Origin: Entamoeba invadens IP1
Lineage: Eukaryota; Evosea; Mastigamoebida; Endamoebidae
Assembly: GCF_000330505.1 (NCBI RefSeq)
Contig: NW_004440112.1
Span: 106,687 to 170,686, forward strand
Length of the DNA: 64,000 nt
Direction: 5' to 3'
In this document: piece by piece, positions 10,868-20,650 of the stretch
Layout: every line of letters begins with the position of its first letter
Position numbering within the stretch: the first letter of the stretch is position 1
Program-made: the position numbers and the translations under genes
Notes under the pieces: generated by a model
The model's input: the letters and a program-made list of their open reading frames with translations, nothing else
What the model was told of the DNA's origin: nothing
The model's database searches: none

Positions 10868-11430
10868 CCCAATCGTCTAATTTGCATGTCAACTTCATTT
10901 GATTGTTTATGTTTCATCAAGTCTTGTAAACTCCCATAATTCGCAAATTCGGTGACTAAACATATTTTGTTTGTCATAAACACAGCACCATAGAAGTGGA
11001 CAATATAATCGCATCTGAATTTGTCCAACATTGCAACCTCCTTCTCAAATTCGTCAAGCGACTTTTGGTCATCTGTGAACTGTTTCATCTTCTTGATGGC
11101 AACAATATTCCCTCTGAAAGTCCCTTTTTAAACAATACCAAACGAACCTTCACCCAATTTCTCTTCTTCACTCAACTCACCTGGATCAAGTAGTGTTCTT
11201 TTGTAATACCATCTTTTAAGTTATTTGAAAAAAGTGGAATTGTGTCATGAATTTTACATGAACAGTTGGGATGTACACGTATCCCAAATTCAACTGCTTT
11301 GCCTTTTAAAAGGAAAACCACTTTTGGTTTAATTCTAAATGTGTATCTTTCATTATTTTTTGTTGAAAATTGAATTTTTAAATGGTGTTTTGATGAGTTT
11401 CCAACACATGTCAACTCGTTGCTGTCAACA

Positions 11431-12296
11431 AAAACTTTATTAAATATTCCGAATAACCAAATAAATTTTGATTTTTGTTGACTACAAGACCACGGCCGAG
11501 AAAAACAAAGGAAATATTAGAGTGACTAATTTTAAATATAGTGGTTTGCGTAAATAATTATTGTTTCATTTTTTTTAAAGGATTTTATTGTAAACAAGAT
11601 ACTTTAAACTGATATTATAGTTACAAATATATTATAAATAAAATGATAATCAAAATAACCCATTGAATAATCGTCTTATTACAATACAATACATTATTAC
11701 TTTGAGTACACACAAACACACCTTTTCACATTTTGAGGATAATATAAAATAAATTTATTTTGGTTTTAATCGTATTTTAATCGTAATTTAACCTTACGAT
11801 TCTTTTTTTCTTTTATAAAACATTTTTTTGTAAAAAAATGTTTTGTTGATGAGAACATTAATACTGTTGGTGTTTTGATTAAAACATTTCCAAAAATCGA
11901 AGAAAAAAGGGAAACCTATAAATTATTGTTTGTGGAATATGTTTGTTTACTGTTTACATTTCAAAAGAGTCGCCACAATGTTAGTTTTTTGTATATCATA
12001 TCAAGTTCAAAAAAATAAATTTGTGTTTTATTTAAAACAGTAACAGTATAGTAAATTAATTGTGTTTAATATTAAATGTTTTAGATATAAAATTATAATT
12101 TTATCTTTATATTTTTTTTTCAATAAACACACAATAAATATCATTTATTGTGTTGTATTAATAATTATTTTTCAGCACAATAATAATGTATTAAATTTTT
12201 AATTAAATAATTTATTATCTAAATACAACAATTTAACAAGATAATATTTAATAGTTTGAAATATTGAATGATATATATAAATTTATATATATATAT
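11431..12296. other. Intergenic region with a dispersed repeat
   Basis: No gene seen. It contains the dispersed repeat at 11815-12052 and an AT microsatellite at about 12271-12298. The rest is AT-rich spacer. Confidence 0.6.
11815..12052 (+). repeat. Dispersed non-coding repeat, copy 1
   Basis: About 240 bp shared with 57101-57342. It includes a block of about 78 bp, from ATATGTTTGTTTACTG to CATATCAAGTTC, that is identical or nearly so, and more diverged flanks (TTGTTGATGA, ACATTTC, TTATAAATTATTGTTTG). No coding potential, terminal repeats or tail are evident. It may be a short interspersed element or a relic of a larger transposon. Confidence 0.75.
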
Positions 12297-12647
12297 ATAG
12301 CGTACTTCAGAAAAGTTGTCAAATATGCCACCCTTAACGAAAAAATTAGAAATGGGAGGAACATGAAAAGTGTGACAACAATTCCTGTAGTATTAACAAC
12401 AAGCGGACTTATCAACAAACTCTCAGTAGAAAGATTAGAAAAACTACTTAAAATCAAATTGAACTACTCCAAAATATTGAGAGATGTAACAGTTTCGTGC
12501 ATGAAAGACTTAATATCGTACCTGAACCATGGGAAAGCTTCTTATGAAATAGAATTATCATCCGATGTCTTTGAACATGAAAACCTTGTGACAACAGAAA
12601 CAAGGGGCGAAGAAACGGGTAATAGAGAAAACCCCTCTGAGCTATGA
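12297..12647 (+). pseudogene. Probable LINE reverse-transcriptase C-terminal fragment
   Basis: Reads KVVKYATLNEKIRNG, SVTTIPVVLTTSGLI, then LEKLLKI and ILRDVTVSCMKDLISYL. This fits the segment after the reverse transcriptase in non-LTR retrotransposons (KYADL-x-x-E-I / V-I-P-V-V-x-G-x-x-G-x-I / L-x-x-L / I-L-R). The upstream part of the ORF is AT-microsatellite derived and not coding. Entamoeba genomes carry such LINEs. Five-prime truncated and inactive; the match is by pattern only. Confidence 0.5.
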
Positions 12648-12731
12648 AAACCAAAATCAAAAAATTAAATTGGAATAACATAATTGACTTCTCACCTTTA
12701 TATATATAAAATAATTCCTTAAAAAAGTTTA

Positions 12732-12952
12732 CAGTAGGAGGAAATATGGGGATGCTAGAAAAAGGAGGATTCTTGTAACTATTGGCTAATTTCAATTGAA
12801 AAATAATAAAATTACTATTTATTTTAATATAAATTATTAATCAAAAAAGTTAATAAAATGAAAAAACTGAACAAATTTATATTAATTATTTATTATTAAT
12901 AATATTAAATAAATTTATATTTAGATTAGCATCCCCCTTTTCCCTTTAACTG
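12732..12952. mobile_element. Mariner-type MITE in a BspA-gene promoter
   Basis: A 221-bp unit with imperfect inverted ends: CAGTAGGAGGAAATATGGGG then ATGCTA at the left, CAGTTAAAGGGAAAAGGGGG then ATGCTA read inward from the right. Both sides are flanked by TA (12730-12731 and 12953-12954). The interior is AT-rich with no ORF. It ends 51 bp upstream of the BspA-like start codon. Confidence 0.65.
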
Positions 12953-12971
12953 TATAAAAAGAATTTGAAAA

Positions 12972-12980
12972 TATTTAAAC
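12972..12980 (+). promoter_or_regulatory. TATA-like box of the BspA-like gene
   Basis: TATTTAAAC lies 24 bp before the ATG at 13004. It matches the Entamoeba TATA-like element (GTATTTAAA-type) at a suitable distance, given the very short Entamoeba 5' leaders. It favours 13004 over any upstream start. Confidence 0.5.
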
Positions 12981-13003
12981 AACAAAAAACTGTGAAAATT
13001 AAA

Positions 13004-14026
13004 ATGCGTGGACTTTCTGGGTATCACATCATGATAGTCTCAATTTACTTTGAAACTATCAACGACTTTATTAACTTGGAGTTGGTATGCAAAAAGTTTG
13101 GTGGTAATATGAAAAAGTTTCATTTCAACCCAATTCCGTTAAATTCCAAAACATTTAGATACTTCCCAAACATCGAGACACTTCACTTGTGGAGTAAAGA
13201 CGATGAGAATTTTGGCAATGGATTTATGATCAATACAGAAGAATATGAAGATAGTGGAAATGAAGCTGTTTTAAAAAAAGAATTTTATCGAATCATTGTG
13301 TGGTTCAATGTTGACTTTGAAACTGTTGACAGAAACAAAAGTCGAAACATCGAGTTCAAAAATGTCACTTACACTCAAAAAGATAGAGAGAAATTTGGCA
13401 ACAACATTCCATCAAGTTCGACATCAATTGGTGATTATTGTTTTGATGGATGCAGTAGTTTGAGTAGTGTCAACATACCATTGAATGAAACATCAATTGG
13501 TTATTTTTGTTTCCGTGGATGCAGTAATTTGACTAGTGTTACAATACCATCAAGTGTAGCATCATTTGGTAATAGTTGTTTCAGTTATTGTCGTAGTTTG
13601 AGCAGTGTTACAATACCACAAAAAGTGACATCAATTGATGATTATTGTTTCTATGAATGTAGTAGTCTCAGTAGTATTACAATACCATCGAGTGTGACAT
13701 CAATTGGTGGTGGTTGTTTCCAAGGATGTTGTAGTTTGAGCAGTGTTACAATAGCATCATATGTGACATATATTGGTAATGGTTGTTTCTATAGATGCAG
13801 TAGTTTGAGAAGTGTAACTATACCATCGAGTGTCACATCAATTGGTGATAATTGTTTCAGTAAATGCAGAAGTTTAAGCAGTGTTAACATACCATCAAGT
13901 GTGACATCAATTGGTTATGCATGTTTTTATAAATGCAGTAGTTTAAGTAGTATTACAATACCATCAAGTGTGACATCAATTGGAATTCAATGTTTCCCAT
14001 CAGATACAGTAGTTCATCGAAATTAA
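13004..14026 (+). CDS. BspA-like leucine-rich-repeat protein
   Basis: 340 residues from the ATG at 13004; the frame extends 13 codons further up but only from a TTG. The N-terminus (MRGLSGYHIMIVSIYFETI then INLELVCKKF) is the F-box-like leader common to Entamoeba BspA-type proteins. From about residue 135 there are eight full 23-residue repeats plus a partial ninth, of the form IPSSVTSIGxxCFxxCSSLSSVT (LRR_5/TpLRR type). The family forms surface-exposed or cytosolic solenoids and is hugely expanded in Entamoeba; no enzyme activity is expected. A related 3' repeat fragment at 21608-21690 shows local duplication. The protein is short for the family but looks complete. Confidence 0.9.
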   Translation: MRGLSGYHIMIVSIYFETINDFINLELVCKKFGGNMKKFHFNPIPLNSKTFRYFPNIETLHLWSKDDENFGNGFMINTEEYEDSGNEAVLKKEFYRIIVWFNVDFETVDRNKSRNIEFKNVTYTQKDREKFGNNIPSSSTSIGDYCFDGCSSLSSVNIPLNETSIGYFCFRGCSNLTSVTIPSSVASFGNSCFSYCRSLSSVTIPQKVTSIDDYCFYECSSLSSITIPSSVTSIGGGCFQGCCSLSSVTIASYVTYIGNGCFYRCSSLRSVTIPSSVTSIGDNCFSKCRSLSSVNIPSSVTSIGYACFYKCSSLSSITIPSSVTSIGIQCFPSDTVVHRN

Positions 14027-14704
14027 TTTACTTTTATTTAATATTTAATGTTTATTATTGTTTTAAAAAATTTAAATGAATTATAATTTTTTGATTAATT
14101 AATTATTAAAAATAAAAAAGTTGAAAAAATTTAATTTAATTATTTAGCGAAACTGATTTTATCAATTTCGTTGATATTTAGCGAGAAAAGTCAAAAAAGA
14201 GGTTCCTAAAGCCGGCCTCCTCCCCCCTCACCTCCTGGGAACAGAGATTACTTAAATGTAAAATTGTGTAAATTGGTGAGTATATACCACGTCATCAAAT
14301 AATAATAATACAAGTTAATATAATAGAATTAAGTGATAATAAAGAAAAAATAGTAGTTATTAATTAATAAATAAAGTAGGTATATGTAATTGTAGAAATT
14401 TATTCAATTTTTTTAAGTAAGAAAAAATATAGCTTTCGATTTTGTCATTAAGGGGCCATGACAATGACCCCTTAATGTTTTATAAATAGAACAATATATT
14501 AAAAAATGATCAATAGAAATAGTTAAATATTTAAATTAATTCAGAAAAAATTAATAAATACAAAAAGATATTTAATTAAAAAATTATAAATAATTAGTTA
14601 TATTAAGGTTATAATTATAATATACAATGAATTTATAGTAATTAATAATTTAAAAAAATAATAAAATCTAAATAATAGTTAATAAATAAGAAAGAAAGAC
14701 TTTT
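14027..14704. repeat. Downstream spacer with first unit of a degenerate tandem array
   Basis: After a short GC-rich patch (about 14205-14250) the region is AT-rich. A conserved word, GGGGCCAT...GACCCCTTAATGTTTTATAAATAGAAC, at about 14453-14492 recurs at 21026-21062 and 21331-21370. With the MULE removed, the spacing between consecutive copies is about 305-310 bp both times, which suggests a tandem array. The nine bases just before the MULE (AAGACTTTT, 14696-14704) match AAGAATTTT after it at 8 of 9 positions. Confidence 0.6.
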
Positions 14705-15302
14705 GGGACTTACCTTTTACACCCACACCCCGCTATAAATACATATTTTTTATATAAAAATAAAACATTTTTTGTATTTTTTGTTTTTTGAGTCTTGAAA
14801 AAAATAGGGTTTTACTTTTTCTCATTTACATCTAAAAAAGTAAAACCAGTAAAAGTTTTATATAAAACGTCATTTTTTTGTTTTTTTTTGTTTTTTTGTC
14901 GCATGTTTTGGCGCAAAGAAAACGTTTTGATTTATATTTAATTTTAAAACACTAAATTATATAATAATTAAATAAACCATACTTTCAATATTAACAAATC
15001 TAAAACTCTTAATTACTAAATGGAAGAACACTCAACCAAAATCCAAGTACTTTTTACCTTCGATGTCAAAACCAAAGAAGGTAACCCTTATTTATTTAAA
15101 GAAGGGCTTGAAACCCCAGACAACATCATCGATTCAATAGCCAATGCGTTTATTTCCTACAACTTCAAAACCCAATCAAAAACAATGGCAGAGGCTTCAG
15201 CTATCTCTGTTGCTGACCAGACATGTTCTCTCTTCGTTACTAAAAACAGCGATTCACAAAAACTCAAACAGACATTCCGTTGTGTTTACCAGAAATGTTA
15301 TT
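14705..15302 (+). repeat. Left 598-bp inverted repeat of the large MULE
   Basis: Matches the reverse complement of 20368-20966 nearly perfectly. The match stops at GTTATT, after which the two sides diverge abruptly. It includes the promoter region and the first 94 codons or so of the transposase. Confidence 0.93.
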
Positions 15303-15337
15303 TCATATATGATAAGAGTGGTCTTCGATGGTGTTAG
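15020..15337 (+). pseudogene. Duplicated N-terminus of the MULE transposase
   Basis: The first 94 residues (MEEHSTKIQVLF to CVYQKCY) are identical to the transposase starting at 20650, because the inverted repeat includes the 5' coding region. After 15302 the frame runs into unrelated sequence and stops within 12 codons. If transcribed it would give a 105-residue truncated protein containing the N-terminal region, which might compete for DNA ends; that is speculation. Confidence 0.8.
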
Positions 15338-16390
15338 GAAGTTTGTTTTTATGTTTATGGTTATTATTATTACATTAAAATGTTATTTGTTTTTAATAGA
15401 CAACATAGATGTATTGTTTTAATTGTTAATAAAGTTATAATACATTTATAATATTTCAATAAGTTTTCAAAAATAATACTTAGTACGTCATACTTTTTAA
15501 AATTTCATTGAAGAAAATGTAGTATATTGGTTATATTATTCTGAATCAACAATTTTTAATAACAAGTTATAATGTCACTAAACAAAATACACGAAATGCT
15601 TTATTGTAAATAGTAATGTTCAAAAATGAAAAGTTGGTTTACTCTAAAATTGAATAGTTAATATTTTGTATGACTACGACGCAACAAGGTGCCATGAATT
15701 ATACATTGTTGCCTTCGAATAATATATCGTTGTATTTCTAATAATATACAACCATTAAAACACAACATAATATATTTAGTAATCAAGTGTTGTGAAGTAC
15801 AATATTTTAGCGTGTATGTTGTATATGAAAATGCAAATTGTGTTGGTGACAACATTTGTGTGTCTTCTTTGAGTGTTCGTTCGGTTTGGGATACATAAAA
15901 TATGTTATTGTGGCAGTATTTGTTGGTAAACACATAAGTCATGTAAATGTATTTTTTGTAAATACTGTTCGTCTGACCCCTTTTTCTATATGTTGATGAC
16001 TTAGAGTGCTCAAGGTGCACAAATGGTGTTGTTGTGAAATGTTTCGGTGATGGCTCCTTCAACAAAGACAAGTCACTCAATTGTAAAAAGGCACATCACT
16101 TATGATATTATATTTTCAACGTCGAATTCAACAATATGTTAAATTTTTAAAGTGACATTTCCGGTTTATCTGCGAAATGATATTTAAATATGTGTCGTAT
16201 TTGTTGCAAAAATCAATCATTGCATTAGACTGACTGTTCTTAGTTGTGTTTTAAACACTACAAATTGAAAGGTCGTTGATACCTTACATATACCTAATCT
16301 TTAACATTCTGAGACAAATTCCGACATACTTTTTTATTACGTTTAAAAGTCTATACTCAATTCTAATGTCAAATTTTATTAAAACTAAAA
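15338..16390. other. MULE interior without a recognised gene
   Basis: A minus-strand frame at 15658-16080 (140 codons) is open but has no recognisable domain. A block at about 16085-16330 is repeated at about 18099-18345. Its minus-strand translation gives NAMIDFCNKYDTYL here and AMIDFLQQIQHVFKRYFAVK in the second copy, so it may be the end of a decayed gene. Confidence 0.4.
16085..16330 (+). repeat. Diverged direct repeat inside the MULE, copy 1
   Basis: Aligns with 18099-18345 over GGCAxATCAC, GTGACA-TTC, CTGCGAAAT, TTTAAATA, TGTTGCAAAAA and ATCAATCATxGCA. The two copies flank the segment holding the unknown gene and the malic enzyme fragment. Confidence 0.6.
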
Positions 16391-17617
16391 ATGTCAAAAT
16401 ACATGGAACGCTTATACACTCATAAGACAATTTGACACTAAAAGTTTTCCAGAAGTCACTATCAAACAAGGTGTTACATTGACTTACTCGGAATTGACAC
16501 CAATAAAATCACAACTGAGTGTTTTCAAAGTATTTGGAAATGATAAAGCATTGATTGGAAATACCCTTTTTATCACTGTCACTGATTTAATATTTGAACA
16601 GTTATCATCAACAAATTCAATCATCAATGTGAATAAATTCAACTTGGAAGGTCTTAATATCAAATTTCCATCAAAAACCACAACTACACACATTCCACTC
16701 ATTAACATGTTATTGCCAATGAGTGGTGCATCTCTTCCTACAGATACTTTACTTGTATCTAATTTCAAAACATTGATTAACAAATCAACATCTGTTTTTC
16801 AATGCCCAATGATGTATTCTGCACAGTTACTGACATGGAAAATTGCCAAAGAAAAGACACCAGTACAGACTATAAACAGAGTTATAACATTGAAATTTCA
16901 ACCGCCGTGTATAGTGTGGTTAGACTTGAAAACAATGCAGAAAAGACAAAGGATTATGATATTGTTAATGTGAAACAGGACTGTGTGACAATTTTAAATA
17001 ATGAAAGGAGGCATTTATACATTGAACATACACATGAGTGGAGAAAGGGTGATGTGTATTGGTGATGATGCAGATAGTAAAAAGTGTAAAATTGTAATCA
17101 ATACTTATGTTGATACAAATTGAATTAATTTACTTGGAAAGAACATCATTTTGGAGAAAGACCTCAATATTGATAATGTAATACCCTATGTTAAAAATAA
17201 CGGGAGACGTCTCTTTGAGTACATTTGAAGCAACACAAATGTACATTGAAATGGTTGAGAAGGGCATCAAAAGAGTGGAACAATATGCATCTTTTGGATC
17301 ACTTTTGCTTGTAAAAATTCACACATTTATGCATTTGAATCGTTTGATACTTCACTCTTACAATACATGGGTGGTGAAATTGTATTTGATGCATCAGACA
17401 ATCAGGTTGTTTTGAACGTAAACAGGTTTGAAGTGAACACCACATTTGTACAATCGGCAAAGGATCAGTGCATCACTCCGATTATCAGAAAGGCATTCAC
17501 AAATGGTGAACCAACAAACATAGACGCTGTATCAGAACTTGTGTGGAAAGGTTCTGTAACATTCACAGAACAGGGAAAATTGTGTATTACGACTGTGGGT
17601 TTTCAAAACTCGAACAT
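16391..17617 (+). pseudogene. Unrecognised gene carried by the MULE, frameshifted
   Basis: Starting at MSKYMERLYTHKT (16391), protein-like sequence continues through at least four frames: TYSELTPIKSQLSVFKVFG, VNKFNLEGLNIKFPS, PNDVFCTVTDMENCQRKDTS, IVNVKQDCVTIL, MSGERVMCIGDDADSKKCK and NVNRFEVNTTFVQSAKDQC. It ends abruptly at about 17617, where antisense malic enzyme sequence begins. There is no signal peptide and no catalytic motif I can name. Amino-acid composition is balanced, unlike chance AT-rich ORFs. It could be a captured host gene or element cargo; too broken to be active. Confidence 0.5.
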
Positions 17618-18080
17618 GTCAAGCACTCTGTAGCAGTTTGGCTGTGATATGTCTTCCAGGTTGATTGCACCAAAGGTGTGATGTATCTGCTGCACAAACT
17701 CTATCATCGCACCAGCATCAGCCTTCCCAGCAACCTTCGAGTCAATGCAGATGGGAACTGCGTCAATACCACCCAAGTACTTCATCAGCAACGCCTTCCC
17801 TTCCATCACACCAAGCCCACCAGCAGGTGTCACATCGCCATCACCAAGCACTCGTGTCGAGTCCGAGACAACACCAACAAAGTTGCCACGCATCGTACAC
17901 AACAATGATGAGTCGTTGTCGTCACGGATGTTTGTTGAAATGCGAGATACGCCGGGAGTGTAGTACGCGTTGAACCAGTTAAACCCACACAATACACTTC
18001 GGCATGATCTGGATCTTCCCTCGAAAGAATTTGTGTGCCTTCTCAACAAGTGTCTTGTAAAACTCAGTCTGTGTATTGAT
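17617..18080 (-). pseudogene. Malic enzyme N-terminal fragment captured in the MULE
   Basis: The minus strand reads TEFYKTLVEKAHKFFRGKIQ, a short frameshift, AYYTPGVSRISTNIRDD, MRGNFVGVVSDSTRVLGDGD, GGLGVMEGKALLMKYLGGID and INLEDISQPNCYRVLD. This is the N-terminal substrate-binding part of the small prokaryote-type malic enzyme used by Entamoeba, which converts malate to pyruvate and CO2 with NAD(P). The nucleotide-binding second domain is absent and the sequence ends exactly where the unknown plus-strand gene begins. Composition is richer in GC than the rest of the element, as for a former host exon. Non-functional. Confidence 0.88.
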
Positions 18081-18098
18081 TAACTAGCTAATACTTGT

Positions 18099-18345
18099 AG
18101 AGAGGCATATCACAAGTGATACGCCTCTTTAAGTGATTGGTTTTACGAAATGTTGTACTTTTATTGTGACACTTCAAGTTTCACTGCGAAATATCTTTTA
18201 AATACGTGTTGTATCTGTTGCAAAAAATCAATCATCGCACTGGGCTAGTTGTTTTTAGAAGTTTTCAACACGCTCCAAATTGAAACCATGTAGATACAGC
18301 TCACAAACTCTCTAATCAATGCTCATTGACATTTTTTCAACATTC
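18099..18345 (+). repeat. Diverged direct repeat inside the MULE, copy 2, with hairpin
   Basis: Second copy of 16085-16330. It opens with a near-perfect hairpin, GAGGCATATCAC-AA-GTGATACGCCTC (12-bp arms with one mismatch), at about 18100-18125. Confidence 0.55.
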
Positions 18346-18411
18346 TTATTTATAACAAACAAACAATTAAATAATAAATTATTAATATTAAATAAATAAA
18401 AAAAGTAAATT

Positions 18412-20650
18412 TTAATTCAAAAAACAGTTTCTCGAATTGTGACCACCTTGACCGCACTTTTTACAGTGGTACACTCTTTTGACCGGAGCGTTTGGTTCAA
18501 CCTTATTCAAACCCCGACCAAAAACAGGTGGTTTTGGTGGAACTACTCTTCCTGGATGCGTCACCATTTCTACCATTATTCTGGGTCTTGGTCCTTTTTG
18601 AAATTGTCGCGATGGTTCAGTCAAATTGTCAACAAATTTTTGGGTGCATACTAGCGACTTCTCTTTACAATAGTGTTACTACTTTCTTTGTTTTCTGTTA
18701 TAAAAATCGACTTCCTACCACTTGTAGATTTAGTGACCACTAAACTGGGTCGGAGTCTTTTCCTTGTTTCTTCGACAACAAATTCTTCAATGTGTTCAGT
18801 TTTCTCATTTTTTCCTTTCAAAACGTTGTTGACAAATTCATAACATCTCACTAAAAGGGTATAGTCATTATTTAAAACGTTTTCTATTGCTTCAAGAGCA
18901 AAGTGTAGATCACGTCGACTTTTTGGTGGCTTGACTGTCTCATCAACTGAGATAGTTTCAGTTGAATGGACACATTTTGTTGTTTCAAAGAGTTTATCAT
19001 TGAAGAGAGTAACTGGAAGGGGGAAACACCACTTTATAGAGTACAGTGTAACCAAGTGAATACACGGGTATTTGTTTTCTATAAATTGGTCACAGTTGCA
19101 CGAAGATAAAGTGGTGCCATCAACAATCATTCCCATGCCACTTATTGCGTATCTATACTCTGTCATGACTTTGTGTATAATATCCTTCGGTAAAACGTAC
19201 AGTATATTCTCATCTATCACCAACCGAGCCGCATTGTAATCAAAATTGAACTGTAAATCAAAACGTATGCTGTCTGCTTCAAGTAGTTGCGCCAATTCCA
19301 AAAGAGTCACTTCTTTTCCCCCAAACTTAAGTTTAAAGACTCCAAAGTATCCTTCTATCGCATTTGAAGTTGTTCTGTTTGAAATACACTCCGTGACGCT
19401 TGGTCTCCAGCAATCCATCACATTAAGTAAACCTTGGATTAATCGAATTTTATTTTTAGTACGGTCTTCTTTTTTCATTTTTATTAGCTATTTTTAATTC
19501 ATTAATAATTTCAAATGGTATTTGTCTATTATTTAATATAACGTTATCACTTCCTTCAATTCTTTCATTTTGATCAGTACTGAGATCCGAGCCACTCATC
19601 GTCATTAACGTTTTGACAAAGTCTGTTTCTGAAACCGTTTTATCAATCATTTGATACCACATATGAACAATCTTTGACTTTTCACCAAAGGCAACGATAA
19701 GATCTCTTGCAATATGCCTGTGACAAAAAACGAATTTGATTCCAGAAAAGACAGAAGAAAGTGCGGAAATCTGTGACATGCACCTATCACACACAACCAA
19801 ATTAAATTTTCTAAATTTAGAAACGAATTTGAACAAGTTGAAAAATGAATCAGTTGTTCTATCTCTTAATATACCATAAAAAATAATATGCGTTTTATTT
19901 TTTCGTCTAAAAACACTGCTACTATTAAAATCAAATTAAATACATTAGTTAAAGCTGTATCATCTATAAACATTCTATTTGAATAATCAGTTGAAATTTG
20001 ATTGACGTTGAAAGCAAAAAAGATACAAATTGTCCTGAACTGTTTTTGGTAAAGTGAGTTGAAAATTGGTTAGTTTTTTCGGTGTACAAAAATAGTTGTT
20101 GTGTTTGATCAGGTGAAAATTTATTAAACGAAGATGAAATAAGACGTCGAACTACTGATGGCTTGACTGCAAGATTCATTGTAGTGACAATTTGTGACGT
20201 GGAATAATGTATCGTAGCAAGCTTTTTCATCTCATTTATTTGTTCCTGTGAAAAAATAATTCTCATGTGTAATGGAATATCCGTAGTAAAGTTGTGGGAG
20301 TGATTATTTGTTATAACAATATGTTTAACCATTGTTTTATTTTCATTCAAATTCAAACAAATGGTACAATAACATTTCTGGTAAACACAACGGAATGTCT
20401 GTTTGAGTTTTTGTGAATCGCTGTTTTTAGTAACGAAGAGAGAACATGTCTGGTCAGCAACAGAGATAGCTGAAGCCTCTGCCATTGTTTTTGATTGGGT
20501 TTTGAAGTTGTAGGAAATAAACGCATTGGCTATTGAATCGATGATGTTGTCTGGGGTTTCAAGCCCTTCTTTAAATAAATAAGGGTTACCTTCTTTGGTT
20601 TTGACATCGAAGGTAAAAAGTACTTGGATTTTGGTTGAGTGTTCTTCCAT
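18412..20650 (-). pseudogene. MULE transposase with SWIM and zinc-knuckle motifs, frameshifted
   Basis: The minus strand starts at MEEHSTKIQ (20650) in the inverted repeat. An N-terminal zinc-binding-like region has CVYQKCYCTICL and then NNHSHNF. The catalytic core follows in shifted frames: FIDDTALTN (first Asp), VVCDRCMSQ (second Asp), a CHRHIARDL Cys/His motif and NAIEGYFG (likely Glu). Then come a SWIM zinc finger CNCDQFIENKYPCIH and, after a further frameshift, a CCHC zinc knuckle YHCKKCGQGGHNSRNC at the end (18412). Frameshifts lie at about 19970, 19840, 19480 and 18650. The domain order is that of Mutator-type transposases; this copy is dead unless the shifts are sequencing errors. Confidence 0.88.

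Larger units (their letters stand above)
7552..10874 (+). mobile_element. Mutator-like element (MULE) with intact transposase
   Basis: A 3.3-kb element bounded by inverted repeats of about 175 bp (7558-7735 and 10690-10867, sharing GGACATCTCGTAACTTGGAC). It is flanked by the 10-bp direct repeat GTCTAATTTG (7542-7551 and 10875-10884), the size expected for a MULE target duplication. Removing the element and one repeat copy joins the two kinase halves in a plausible order (MQIR then LIIMLD), which independently supports the boundaries. It carries one intact transposase gene and a nested pogo-like remnant. Confidence 0.9.
7040..11430 (-). pseudogene. Protein kinase gene split by a MULE insertion
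   Basis: The minus strand, read from 11430 down, holds a beta-sandwich-like segment (FRIKPKVVFLLKGKAVEFGIR, reminiscent of an MSP/VAP-type fold). Next is the glycine loop EKLGEGSFGIV, followed by a TAA where a Tyr codon is usual. VAIKKM (catalytic Lys) and the N-lobe follow, ending in MQIR. The gene then stops at the MULE (7552-10874). On the far side it resumes with LIIMLD, a frameshifted helix E, ILHRDIKPDN, KLTDFRSS (Gly to Arg), a GTPSNIAP activation segment, FGAFSWKDAY and a C-terminal MCWKQHPKRKRTIQEVV segment ending near 7040. Several independent stops and frameshifts show long decay besides the insertion. A Tyr-kinase-like family Ser/Thr kinase is the best guess. Confidence 0.88.

Noticed and set aside
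12965..13003. Upstream extension of the BspA-like gene
   Set aside because: It begins with TTG and overlaps the TATTTAAA box; the ATG at 13004 starts the conserved family N-terminus.
15658..16080. 140-codon minus-strand frame inside the large MULE
   Set aside because: No domain or convincing codon pattern; kept only as a remark, not as a gene.
17665..17973. Gln/His/Ser-rich plus-strand frames of 72-102 codons
   Set aside because: Antisense to the malic enzyme fragment, which has a specific family match.
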